A DNA stretch of 64,000 bases from Phalacrocorax aristotelis (taxonomy: Eukaryota; Chordata; Aves; Suliformes; Phalacrocoracidae): the NCBI RefSeq assembly GCF_949628215.1, contig NC_134284.1, positions 1,860,001 to 1,924,000 on the forward strand. Reading direction: 5' to 3'. Shown piece after piece: positions 27,701 through 40,460 of this stretch (positions within the stretch are counted from its first letter, which is position 1; every line of letters starts with the position of its first letter). Below the pieces are notes generated by a model that worked only from the letters and a program-made list of their open reading frames with translations, searched no databases and was not told the DNA's origin. Both the position numbers and the translations under genes were made by a program.

Positions 27701-28159
27701 AATTTATATCGTAATAGGATTTGCTTGCCAGGGAGCTCACTCCAGTGAGAGGAATGAAATGTCACTGAAAATGTGGAATTACAGAACAAAAAATAGTCAT
27801 TAGCCAATGAGCTACAGTGCAATATTAACATTGGCAGTCTCCTTCAGCTCATATCATCAAGTAAATATCATAAAAAAGATGGGAAACGTCAGAGTATTGC
27901 CTGGGCCTATCCTTCACGTTCTAAGGTACTGCCCCAAATTGCCGGGCTGGGGGCTTCTGCCTGTCCCTGGCTTTGTCAAGGAATGCATTGAAATGCCTTG
28001 ATTTCATCCTGATGCAGAATACGGAATCTGCACAAAGTGTCCTAGGATAAGAGACTTGTTCAAATAGTGTCATCAACAAATTTGATGTCTTTGTTTCTGT
28101 CCTTTCATATCTTCTAGCTTTGCTTAGCCAGGGCCACTGAGTTCACAAAACCAAAATGA
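24795..28159. other. Intergenic DNA, no gene recognised
   Basis: No supported gene. A stretch near 25,840-25,880 (TTTTGGATAAGAGGCTGAGC, then CACAGAGGGT) weakly resembles a reversed MIR core. The part at 26,930-27,230 has the AT-rich, motif-dense look of conserved noncoding DNA and is discussed among the findings. Confidence 0.45.
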
Positions 28160-28510
28160 ACTTTGCTCTTGTCATTCATCCCTGCACGCTTGCTCCTTGC
28201 AGTGCTTCTCAGCATTTCCCACCATTCTTTCCTGTGCTGCGTCTCTGCTGCTCCTGCCTCTTTTCCCCTCTGCTTTCCCTGCTTTCCCTCCAGCTTTTGT
28301 CTGTGCTCCCTACTGCGCCTGTGACTCCTTTTGTTGTGTCCCTCGTGCCAGTGCATGCACCGCTCCTCTTTCAGCCTGCCCTGCTCCTCCTGCTTCTTCT
28401 TGCTGTGCATCCAGCCACCTCCCCTTGTATATCTGTCGCTTTGCCACGCACAGCTGCTGCTCTTCTCCCCACCTCCACCACTCCCGCTGCTGCTGCTCCA
28501 AAAACAGTTT
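28160..28510. repeat. Pyrimidine-rich low-complexity tract
   Basis: About 350 bp rich in C and T on the plus strand, with many TGCTGCTCC, CTTTCC and CTCCTGCTTC words. The bias removes stop codons, so overlapping open frames appear on both strands; the longest is 155 codons on the minus strand, at 28,114-28,581. Their products are low-complexity Ser/Arg/Lys/Glu or Pro/Leu/Cys sequences and look incidental. There is no regular repeat unit. Confidence 0.6.
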
Positions 28511-31500
28511 TGACCAGCTCTACTTCCAAACAATGAGGCTTTGACCTCTTTCCCCTGGGAGAAGATTTCACAGCCAAACACGTCTCACTGGCAGGAGCTT
28601 TTCCTGATATTCAGCCTGTTTCCTTCTCCCATTGCTCCTACGTAAATCTCTTTATATTGAACTAACAGCTCGTGCCCTGGGCTAGGTGTTTTACCCCTCC
28701 TTTTCTGCCTACTGCAAAGAAGGGCTGGATACAGAGTAAGGCCAAAATGAACAGCGACACCCTCATAACACACAGCACTGTGCTTCCAAGTAAGCAAGCT
28801 CTTGTCATACCCAGAAGGAGCAGAACAAATACACCTACCATAATGAAAAATAGGCTGCATACCTTACAAAAATTCACCAAGGGCCAAATCTTGATCAGTT
28901 TTTATCCATCTTAAGGAACGATACTTGTATGGACAGCTGTGTCAACAGCCTGTGAGCCAGGGGCTGAGTGAATCTGAGCTCTGGAGAGGGGACAGTGATC
29001 CGAAGTAGGTGAATAAGGCCCAAATTGAGTAAGTTTGGATGCAGAGGGAGAGGTCTGAACCCTGGAGGTAGAGGACAAAAACATCAAGCTCATAGAAAGC
29101 GTGAAAGCAGGAGAGACTGGGTTTAGGTAGCACAAAAGAAAAGGAGGCAATACTACAGGCTATATGGAAGGGAGAGGGGCAGCAGGGGGGTTCGAGCGGC
29201 TGGACACGGGCTGAGGTGCATTAGGTGAGCTGCAGTGGGATGACACAGGCTGCGTGGGGCCAAAGGCAAGCGTACTCCATGCACAGAGTCAGGTCAACAA
29301 ACTGTGGAAGTGACTGGAGCCAACTGTGAAGAGACACGTGTTTTAAGAGCAAAGACTGTGTTTTGACTAAGTATCAGAAAATTGTTCAGCAGAAGAGGGG
29401 ATTGAGAGTGATACTAAAACTTCATTTCCAGTTTACAGTTTCTGAGGCAGCCAGCTGATGTCTGTATACATGTCTCAATGGCTGGTGTGAAACTGAAGTG
29501 ATCATCTGCCCACACAATCATTTAGACTCCTCCTTGCTAGGCTCAGCACAGGTGCCAAGGATAGAGACTGTAGTTTTACCACGTATAGTGAGCCAACTTA
29601 ACTGCTGAAGAAAGGTGGAGATTTTCTGTTCCTTCCTATCCTGTCTCCCAGACACATCTTCCTGCCACTTGCTCGGCTCTGGCACTTGTTTGCACCCTTC
29701 CATCAGCTGATCCAACTCACTAAACCACCACAAACATATCCATTTCTCTTTTGTGATGATCAGTTCTCTGCCAGCTTAGTGAATCGGTTCATAGAAAGGG
29801 TCCAGTTTTAAGGCATCAGTTTTAAAGCAGGGAGGAGGCCTGTACATCTGGGCACCAGATAGTGGAGATGAAGGGAGGATGGAGTACGATTTCTCCTTGT
29901 CAGAGGCAAGACTTTAACCTAGCTCAGTGTACAAGGCACTACACCCCGAGTGAGCATCTGCTTCCTTTCCTCTGGTGTTTTAAAATGTGCTAACCAATAT
30001 GTACCCATTAGCACATTGTAAGGGCTGCTCATTTTCCTAGTCTAGACAGGCCTTTCAAGCAGACATGCAGATCAGCCTTCAGGCATTTTGTCAGGGCAGT
30101 CCTCAAAAGTACCTTTCAGAGGCTCAAAAGACAACTTCAGAAGGCAATTTGGAATCTTATTCTTAGTGATTAAAAGAGCTTATTTTGGCCAGTCCAAAAG
30201 CTAAATTATTAATACCAGCTGAATTAATAGCAGCGAAAACCGCTCATTAGAAATTATAATGGCACTGAACACCATAACAGATCCCCTATAGTGTAAATCA
30301 ACCTGGCCCCATTTATTTAATGAAGCTACAGCTGCTTACAGCAGCCAAGGGCCTGCCCTAACATTTTCTTGCTTTTGCATGTACCTAATATAACATCGCA
30401 ACCTTCTTGCTCATTTTTTCTGCCATTCTTATAATTTTTCCCTTAGAGGTCTTCTTTAGACATAGCAAAGACTGCTTGGTAATTTTTATGTCTAGCCTCC
30501 TATTTCCCTTGCTACTCCCCCATGCAGTAATTTGTGTGGGGAAAAGGTAAATCAGAGCCACATGTTCCCTTTATAAGCCTGAGATAAAGGGCAGCGGCAA
30601 TATTGTTTGCTGTGAATTCACTGGGATTAGTCAAAACGCTGTTAACTATGGAGAAGATCACAGTATCAGCATGCTTCCTCTGTTTTGCAGGTTACTTTGT
30701 TGGGATGAGCTTAGTTTCTTCTGTCAGTATAAGAGGCAGCTGAGGGTGGTACAATACGGCCCAGTGTTCCTAGGCAGCGGTCTCCCCTGTCACAAGCTGG
30801 CACAGAGATGCCGTACTCAGCCAACCAAATATGCTGTACCTGATGGAGTGTAGGCACTAGCTGAAGGTATAAAGAACACACAAACATTATAAAATTCTTA
30901 ATTACTGCTGTAACAAAAAGAGCTAGTCAAAACTGAGTTTTAGTTCATCAATAGAAAAATAGAGAGATGGATAAAACAGAGAATTTTTCCAAGGAAACTA
31001 TATTATTCATGGAAATCAGAAAACATAACATTTTTATTTTGAAACACCACCATTGTAGGGGGTGTGTATGTGTGTTTCTAATCGGTCTGTCTCCTGTACT
31101 GGGGTGAGAAATGTGCATCACTTGCATCACTGGTTACATCCCACCATAGAAGATACAGTCCAATCAGTTTCTGTAGCTCTAGAACAAAGATTAGCATTAT
31201 TACTAGATCAAAGAAAAAACTCCTTTATTAATATCCTGCCTAGGGACTGACAGGCCACCGAGTCACAGCACTGTAAACCATGATCTATTCCAATGAAGTC
31301 AAGATCATCACTGTGGAATTACATCTACACGAGTGGAGACTAAAACTCTTGGTCTTATTCTGGCTCTCATATCTGTTCCCAGTTGCCCTAATTAGCATTT
31401 CCCTGAAGACTGACCATTAATCCACCTATCGCCAGCTGAAGAGTGCAACGACAACTATATGAACAGGTATTTAATTCTTTCCAAAAGATATTTTTAGGAA

Positions 31501-34500
31501 CTATTTTTTTCATCACACATTTCCCTAGTTTTGCATCTCTGTCTGAGGTTACGTACACCCAAGACCATACATGTCCTGCGCCCACATTTATGCTGGAAAT
31601 AAGTTAAATCCACAGGTCATTTTAGCATTTCAGGTAGTGCTTTTGCGCTAGAGCTGCTGGCCAGTGTTTGTAACACAGTTGCTTAAAATCAGTGTTTTCC
31701 AGAGTGTTTCAACAAAGAGTTGTCAAAAACGTTTAATGAACACTTGCTTGACATGCACTCAGCAGTTCTGGACTACTCAGTCATATCGCCTGTAGTCATG
31801 TGGCTTCAAAGATCAGTCTTTTCTTCTGTCAAACTGAGAGCATTGGAGGTACTTAGACATTGCTGACACTGGTACTGGAACATGTTTTCCCAAATCAATG
31901 CTGTTATTCATCTCAGGCTGAAAGACTCAGGGGATGTTTTCTCCCACTTCGTTTTGGACTCTGAGACTTGCAGTACTTTTCTGAAGTTACTAGGACTGAT
32001 TCTAAGTGAATGACACCCAGATGTCTTAGCTTTAAAGACAGAAGAAGATCTTAGAGTCATATGGTGAGACCTCCTAATACTTCTCAAGGACATTTCCATC
32101 ACCTGGTCCAAATTTTGCACAGAGGCACCATGCTTTGCTGTAGGCCTTGTTTGATGGGAGATATTGCACCTGAAGTGCAGAATAAAGCTCATCAACATAA
32201 CTATCCCCTGCTTAGCAGAAAACTAACCGTGGCTGCAGTGTACAGCCCAAGCCAATATTTTCACCAGCTTGCTGGTGTAAGCAAGGAGAGGGACACACCA
32301 CCTTACAACATGATGAACTTGGGAATGAACTGAAGGGGCACCAGCACCAGCTGCATGGCGCTTACCTGATAAGCGGTCACCCAGCATAGCCCAACCTAAA
32401 GGTGAGGTGGCTGTCTCTCCTCCCAGGGCTGAACAGTTTCAGGTTACTCCATGCTTGGTGTGTCTGTGCACTGGAAGTTTCACAGCCTTTGAGGACTTAA
32501 TGTGTCTGTACCCTGAGGACAGGACTAGGTATTCCTGGTTTTCAGTCACAACTTCTGACCTTCTTAAAACCCACTTAGCTCTTCTTTACACATTTCCTTT
32601 CCACCTTGCTGGCTTAGTCCAGGCTTTGGTCAGGTGAGACGGCCCTGGGAAGCTTTCCCACTGTGGGGATAGCTACTCCATTACCTCTGTTACTGTACAT
32701 TTGTTTAATTAATTGCTCATTTTGTTCCTGAGCCGTTGTGCTGGCCCGGCGCACTTAGAGTATGCATGAGTGCCTAAAAGGTGACGAGGCTCCTAGGGAT
32801 GATTCTGTCCCTTTCATTTATTTATAGAAGTTGAGCACATGATCCCTTATTAATTCCAGGCACTGGTGGCTCAGCCTGACTGGAGATAAAGTGGCACAGA
32901 CTCCTCCAGCCCCTCTCAGCTGGCACTGGCAGCAAGTGAGGCAGTAAGGGCCATGCTGCAGAGAGCAAGACTGATCAACCCAGATCAGGAAAGCAATTAA
33001 ACTTTATGTGGCATTTGAACTGTGGACCTGGAGGTGCACAGAATAGCCTTTGGCCACTCTAAGGTCCTTTTTTTTTTTTTTTTAAAGTGCTGTGACTGCT
33101 TAACAGAGGTAATTGTAAGAGCATAAATCAAGGTTTCTGTTATTCCTCGGGAGGCCGACATTTATCACAGCAGACCTTAAAATGAATCTGAAGCATAGAA
33201 AATATGAGAATTTATGTAGCAAATGACTTATTGTCAACAGGCCACATAGCAGAAGCTTCAGCGAGAGCAGCTGAGACAAGCAGCCTCATCAGTATATGAA
33301 CACTATATTTAAGCACTGAACTATGGCAACATTTGACAAATGTTTCTTCTGGTGGGACTGCTAGCTTAAACAGCCCAAACCGCTTGTCCTTATCCCTGAG
33401 CTGCTCTTTCAGATGCATCTTGGAGTAAACCTGAGCTGCTTGGTCAGTCTGGGTCACCATCCAACCCCACAAAGAGCTACACTGGCAAACCAAGGAGGGG
33501 GTAGCACAGGGTGGGAAGGGGAGAGGGTGTGTGGACAGCTTGAGTCAGGACTGCTGCTAAAAAGCCATCCTTGCCAGACTAAAGAACCCAGTCCAAAGCC
33601 CTGGGACCTTTGCTCCTTCTCAGCCCACAGACAGCTTTGAAACTTGCTCAGGTGTCGATCCGGGGATTTGCAGGTGCATTTCATCCACCTTCCCAGTCTC
33701 TGGTGTGTGGGGTGGGGACGTGCTGCACCTGGGTAAAACCTAGTCATTAGGAGTTTTGCTTATCTGTGCTTGGAGGGGAGTGCATGAGAGAAGGTGACAA
33801 GCAGGTGGCTTCCATAGTAAATCTGTGGGTTGAGGGAGCCCACTGAGGCATAAAATCTTCCTTGCCAGGCTACCTCAGGTCTGGTGTAGAGAATTTATTG
33901 TCCTGGATCCAGGCCCAAGGACTGCAGCTCTGGCTCTGCTGCTGTCTGAGTAGACTGGGACCAACATTTTACCTGCAGTTCGCTTTTCACCATCTGTTAA
34001 ACATCTTGAGACATTTGTGCTGAACATTCAACATGCAGAGTTGTATCAGTTATATCAGCTGGGTTATAATTAATGGCCAGTTATGATGTGGCTGTTGGAA
34101 GATTTCCACAGAAAGTGGAGCTTCTTTTATCCACAACAGCTCTGTTCCCCCTATTCATCCTCTGCATTTTCCCTGTGGGTGCGTGTAGCTGAATCATACA
34201 GTACTGATCTGGATTTTCTTGTTCGTAAGTGCTGCTTTTTTCCAGTGCAAAAAGGAGATGCCAAAGAAGGTTGTTGGCTTTGTGTAATTTCTCTGAGGTA
34301 CTCAGATACTGAGCTGCTGAGCATAGTCTTGATAGATGAGATTAGTTAAAGGAGTGAGATCAAATAGCAGTTTTCTGTTACTACCTTCCAGACAGTTGAG
34401 ATGGAGCTCACATACTAATGTGATGGGCATCCTACAAACACCTAAGAAAGATAGGTCATTGAGAAGCAACTAAATAAACCATTCTCTCCCCCTACAATTG

Positions 34501-37500
34501 TAGCTATACAGGAGCTTTCCCCCATCCCATTAAACTCTTCTCTGTTCCCAAGAGGCGGCAGTCTGGGTCTCTATAGGTATAATATTTCTGGCTCTTTTTG
34601 TCTCCCTGCAGTGGCTGATGGAAAACTGGGTTTAAAGGGGAGTATGTAGCAAAATGCGAATTTGTACATACGAAACTTTAAAAATTCATTAGCAAAAATG
34701 CTATCCCGTTTTAAAATTAGCAAGGATGAGGATTCTAATTCCCATGCCATTTGATTAGAGAGCTAGGAAGTTTGCAAAGTATACTTTAGCTAAAAGATTG
34801 AACTTGACAATGTTTTGTGAACTAATCCTATACCTTGGAAAGGCTTTGATATATATTTTGTCTCAATGAATGGATTCCACAGAACACAAGTAGTCAGTCG
34901 CCTGTTAGCATTAAATAAGTTAGGAAAACTCTATTGGGATTTAAATCTTTATCTCAGTGGTAATACTTGCCATCTAATTTTGATCAATAGTTAGAAAAGC
35001 ATAACTACCTTCCAGGAAAACTTTCACAGAAGCTGCCATGGGAATTTTTTTTTTTTCCTGAAATGCTTGGAAGCATTTTTGGAAGACATGTGGGGAAAAG
35101 AGGAAGAATCAAATCTTCCCACATAAAGATACAATATTAGAAAAAAATTCTGAGTGCTTTCATCCAGAGACAGCCCAGGTCATCCCTCTTTTCTGTCCTG
35201 TTCCCTTGTACTCTGACAGACCATTTGCACTCCCTCTAGCAAAACGTGTAAAGGATTTGGGACAATGGGATCCATGTAAATACAGTTTCCATAGCCTTCC
35301 TAGGTCTACTTTCCTCCTGGTCTTCCAGGCCAGGCCCGCTGGTTCACAGACTCTTCCCATGATGATAGTATTGAGAAGAGTTTTGTGCTTTGGTTCTGGG
35401 GCCAGGACATTCAACCACGGTGCCTGACATTTAGCAACCAGGGTTCTGCACCGAGCGTGAGGCAAACTGCCCCGTATTCAGCTCAGAATCTAGCCTGAGC
35501 ATGCCTGCGGAAGGACAGCATTTGCAGAAGAGGGTACTTACAAAGACTTCCACTGTTTTCTTGAACGAGGACATCTTGCACACTACAAACTTCTATTGGA
35601 ATTCCTTCTTGAGATGAGTCTCTCACTATAAAAGTGATGCCCCCAGTGCAGCGAAGAAACATCGCCCTATACTGAGCCAGCACAGTAGCAACATCAGTAA
35701 TTACTTGAAGAAATTGTTGGCCACTGTAGCCGTATGTCTCTAGACTGTGACACTGGTGAGGCTGTATTTCTGTCTGTACTGTTTAAAGCTGCAGTGCCAA
35801 AGAATGGAAGTATTTCTAATATCATGTCAGCCAGCTCTGCTCAGGGATGTTCAACGCTGAAGTGAGTAAGAGATTTCTAGAGTCTCTCATCTCCTGTGGC
35901 ATCACTGTTTCAGAAATCCTAGCATCCTTATGTCAGGAGGAAGCTTCTGGCTGCCATTGGTGTCACTGAATGATCTCTTTGCAAGCCTGTGTTTAGGCCC
36001 TGGACTGGTGCCCAGTTTTCAGATCCCATGTACTTTGTGCTATGAGGGGTGCCCCTTCTGACACTGGCATCTCTGTTCCACCTCAGGCCAAGACTGCAGA
36101 GGTTTGGACCAGCAACTTCTCCATGACCTCTCCAGTAAAAGTCAGTTATTTCGATGAGACGTGGTCTCCAGAAGTCCCCGGCACGGCGGTGTGCATTCCA
36201 GATTCCACTTCAATTATTCACACGGGGCTGCAGTGTGCTACCTGCCACTCAGACAGCCTCTCTCTCTCACTTTTCTTTTAAATAAGACATGCTCTCCTCT
36301 AACCACAGGGAAAGGTCTCAGGAACTGACATGTATTTACTCTAAGTGAGGTTCTTGATCCTACCCTTTTGAAAAGGAAATCTCCTGTAAGGATCAGCGGC
36401 AACCCAAAAGACAGTTTTGGTGAAGCACATTAGGAGAGACTTGCACCATTTGAATTGATTTGGCAATTAAACAAGAAGAAATGTCCAGGTCTCTGTCCTT
36501 CAAGCTTTGGGGAGCTTGGGGCCCCTGAGCTTTAAGGCACTGATATTCTGTACGTTTAAAATACAGTATTTTCTGTTTTAAAAACACAAGAGCCCTGTAC
36601 CTGTAAAGCTGCTTTTTGTGCTGAAAGATTCATTCTCTTTGACCCTGAGAATGCAAATTGAACTGTTCAAAGCCTAGTCTTAGGGATGTTGTTGGTTGCT
36701 TGTGACTTGTAGGAAGCATTTTGCCCTTATGCTCACATGCCTCAGAGAAGATCAATGACTGGCATCACTCTACTGAACCCAGCAAGCAGCAGCCAGCTCT
36801 GTGCAGCACAGCTGGCAGGCCACATCTGGGGTTTCTAAATGTACAAATGGTCAGACAGAGAGTCTTTCTGGACTACTAAGAATTACGCGACAGACTAATT
36901 AGAGATGACATTTAGAAAGGGATTTTCCATTGTAGTCCCAGAAAGTCTCAGATTTCACCTATAAAAGGGGTGCTCTGACTGGCAGCCCAAGGGCCATGCT
37001 TTGCCCGCAGAAAATTCCTTTGCTTTGCTGGAAATGGGGAACAGCTGCTAGGACTGCGCACAAGGCCCAGCAGCTGAATGACCCCTATGGTGCCTGTACA
37101 TAATCAATTATTAAGAGTCAGGACCTGCCACTGTTGCATCCACGTGACCTGCAAGGCAGGTTGCGGGTAGAGGGTTGCAGAGGAATTTAGCCAGAGTCAC
37201 CTGGAAAGGCTGCATTGTCCTAGTGCATAGTACTCACAGCTAGCGTGTATGTGGGCCTGTGCTGTTTGTTTTACACTAGACCGCTAGGTCAGGCAGGGTC
37301 AGCAAGACAGTAGATCATACAGCTTTTAACTGTGTTCAAATCCTACTGAGCTTTGTAGGATTAAAAATGGTGGACTGGCATCAGCTATAGCAGTGCTAAG
37401 AGCTTTGGCTGGATTTTTCCAGTGAGGTAAGGTATTGTTTGTACTGCCTAAGAGCAGGTACTATACATTAGCTGAAGAAAGGTGCATTTTTATATACCAA

Positions 37501-38857
37501 GGTCAAGACACAGTAAGGCTTGGTTTTGCCAAACATCTCCACAGCTGCTTTACAGTCACTTGCTTTTAAGTTTGTGAGCCACAATTAGATGACCAACACC
37601 CTGGAGCAGCTGGTATTGGGAATGAGATTTACAGCAGCCAGGGTGCTGAGCAGGGGAATACTGAAGAAAATCAGGAAGGATGGGGCATGTGTGGCGCCTC
37701 ACCCTTCCCTAGGACTTGGGTATTTACTTGTGGCCTTGAGTTAGGACCTGTGTACAGTGGCCCCTGAGTTATTTCCTAAATGTAGTAATCCCTTTGGACA
37801 CAAGTAAGTGGCTCATCAGACATGTGCTTGACATTGTAACCAACCTAACTATTAGAGCAAGGCACAAAACAGAGCAGCCGTAACCACTTTCATTCAAAAG
37901 CAAGGCTGGAAGACATGCTTCATGCCATGGCTGGTGGTTAGCTCCCACACCAAAGAAATGTCAAGAAACAGTGGCGTCCTTGAATCCTGGTCCTGCACAT
38001 CTGCTTCACAGCTCCTGCAAAGCCTGTGTGTTAACTGTGGTGTAGCAGGAGCCTGGCAGCGATGCGGAGTGTGTGAAAGCCATTGTGCCTTGTAGTCAGT
38101 CAGGCTGTGCAAAGTCCATGTTCAGATCCCTTCCAGGGCACCTGTAAGTAGATCACACTGTGAACAAAGGCACGTATTAAAAGAAATGGAATTCTTAGAG
38201 CAACTTTTCCTAAATTTCCAGCCCTTCAACGTCTGTGTGTCTAGTCAGGCTTGTTTGGGTTATACATAAAAAGTGTAGACTCATTTGTAACACTTTGTGT
38301 TCATGTACTGCACACCTATCTGATGACTAAACCTCACTGCCTCCTCATGCGTCATCTCTGGCCATCTCCCGGTGTTGTAGTTGAATCACAGAACCAGCTT
38401 TGCTAACAGCATGTTTTCACTGTGGTTGTATGAGGGAGTATCAGTATTAGCAACACCAAATACCTGGCAATCATGAACCAAGCCACAAAAAGGCAAGAGT
38501 TTCCTTCAAAAATGCATGTTTTTGAGAAGTAATAAGTGTGTAGGATTCATTCTACCTGACTTCTTGCATTTCAGTATTGAGACTCTTGCTTCCAAGCTTT
38601 TCTCCTCCATCACCAATGGTTAGAAATAATATTTTGGTCCATGTGCTGGGCATGCCAGAAGCCACTAGATATCTTGAGGCTTACAATGAACTGTTTGAAT
38701 TGACAATGTTGTTCAGCTGTTTATAAGACTACCTGGCATGTAAACCCATGTACAAAACTATCTGAAGTGGTAGAATATGTTGTCAGATTGGAATGGTAGC
38801 TGACTTTGCAAAGGTGTAAATGGTGTTAAAGGATGAGTGGTGCCAGCTGCCTGCATG
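28511..38857. other. Intergenic DNA, no gene recognised
   Basis: Ten kilobases without a supported coding gene. There is a T run at 33,068-33,083. An AT-rich block near 30,130-30,320 and a tRNA-like remnant near 37,291-37,370 are discussed among the findings. The open frames are short, overlapping and featureless. Confidence 0.45.
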
Positions 38858-38990
38858 GTCCCTCACCTACTACGGACTTCCCCTGTGGCCTTGGGCAAGT
38901 CCTGCTTCCCTGGGCCTCAGTTTCTTGCCATTGCAAAAGGTGGGGCATTTCCTCACTGCACAGAGGTGCTGGGGAGACAGGTATGTTGCA
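38858..38990 (+). mobile_element. MIR-type SINE
   Basis: It contains the MIR core and 3' part: GTGGCCTTGGGCAAGTC, then CTGGGCCTCAGTTTC, then a GTGGGGCAT and CACAGAGGTGCTGGGG tail. This matches the well-known MIR order (CTGTGTGACCTTGGGCAAGT, then CCTCAGTTTCCTCATCTG, then the GGGG tail). The copy is diverged and dead. The overlapping 61- and 82-codon frames at 38,820-39,081 are only readings through it. Confidence 0.82.
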
Positions 38991-40239
38991 AGGGAGATGC
39001 GATAGGGCAGTAGGGTTTCTAAGATTTGTTCTACAAGGTCAAAGGAATAGACAGTTAGGGTTAGCCTGGATTCAGAAATGAAAATTTTTCATTATGTTAA
39101 AACTGTTTCAGGAAACTAAGATATTAAGTAAAATATTTCCACTCCTCCCCAGAATAACCCCTACAACTTGAATCTGCTACAACAACTTGTAAAAAAATTT
39201 CACTCACCTTTATTTTTCAGCTGTTCTGAAATATAAGTGTTTTTTCTCATTTTATTCTCAAATTAAAGCTGCATGAGCATCTTCATCTAGGTATAAAACA
39301 AAGCTGCTTGGTTAACATTAATTGGTGGGCCTTCAGGTTAGTTCTCAGTCATTCGTCTCAGCGATAGCAGTGAAAAAGTTTAACAAGTTATTGCCAAGTA
39401 GGGTACAAAGAGCAGTTTGGCTTCAGAATTTATCAAATTGAATGAATTAGTGGGAAGATCCCTTCAGGTCTTCGCACTTCAAGTGAAATAGCTCCACACA
39501 TCTGCAGTGCCGCCTTAGTCCAGGTGAGATGTTTTAATGATGCCTTCAAACAGTCTGTCTGGTCTCCTTGCAGAAAAGAGCAGCCGGGCTCTGGCAACAA
39601 GACTGCCTTGCAAATCTGAACTCAAACAGCTCTGCCGGAACGGAGCCCGGGACGCTGTGCCTCATTCAGTGACTCTGGGTGTGGGGGTGGGGGTGCCTCA
39701 GAGCTCACTGCAGCTCCCTTCAGCTTCTTTTGCTATTCCCCATGGGTCTGTAACGAAGCTGAGTTATGAGCACAATAAAGATGTACCTAAAGGAGAACTA
39801 GACCATGTTTTGTAATCAACCCTCTAAACCTTTTGTGGGTTAGCAACATGGTTCCACTTTTGACTCATCTCTAGAAATAAGCTTCCTTTCATTCTGCCAA
39901 AAAAGGTGACCTGCCAGCCAGTCTGATGCAAGGTGATTTGTCCTGTTTATCTGATGACTTTGATAAGGTGTAGAGATTACTGCTCTTCCTTCATACTAAA
40001 GTACCGGTTTGTTTATATGCAGTAATCCCGAGTGACCTTTTATACAGTGAGAGCTTGAACTTGACAATAATTTGGAGAAAAATCTTGGTTGTAAAACTGA
40101 AAAAGCACTTTAAATATGCTCTTGGTGTCTTTTCTTCCAGCTTGCACGTTATCCCTAGTCCTGGCCCCTCTCAGCAGCCTGAGATAAGCTTCGAAGAAAC
40201 AAGGCCGTTGATTGACAGCTCATTTGAAGTTGCAAGAGC

Positions 40240-40460
40240 AGCACAAGGGAGCCTGCTGGCAGCCGGGACTCGCTGCCTGCGTGGCCGGGAGGCTGCTGGT
40301 CAGCACTGGCCTGAGAGGAACAAAGGCTGCGGGAGACACCGGAGGAAAACAACATGAAACTTTCATGGTGCGCGAGAAAGGCCAGGTGTAATGGATCAGG
40401 GCCAAAGCCTCCCCTGCCCCCACTGCCCCGCCGCGTAGATTTACTTACTATATATAGGCA
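40240..40460 (+). promoter_or_regulatory. Possible isolated promoter-like CpG/TATA patch
   Basis: A CpG-rich 200-bp patch (CAGCCGGGACTCGC, GTGGCCGGGAGG, CCCCGCCGCGTAG) is followed by an eight-base TATATATA at 40,449-40,456. A strong splice-acceptor-like tract (TCTTTTCTTCCAG) ends near 40,140. The arrangement of an Sp1-like CCCCGCC sequence just upstream of a TATA sequence resembles a promoter, but no known gene starts here. It could serve an unannotated noncoding transcript or be chance. Confidence 0.25.

Noticed and set aside
39050-39066. GTTAGGGTTAGCC, telomere-like
   Set aside because: Fewer than two full TTAGGG units; expected by chance.
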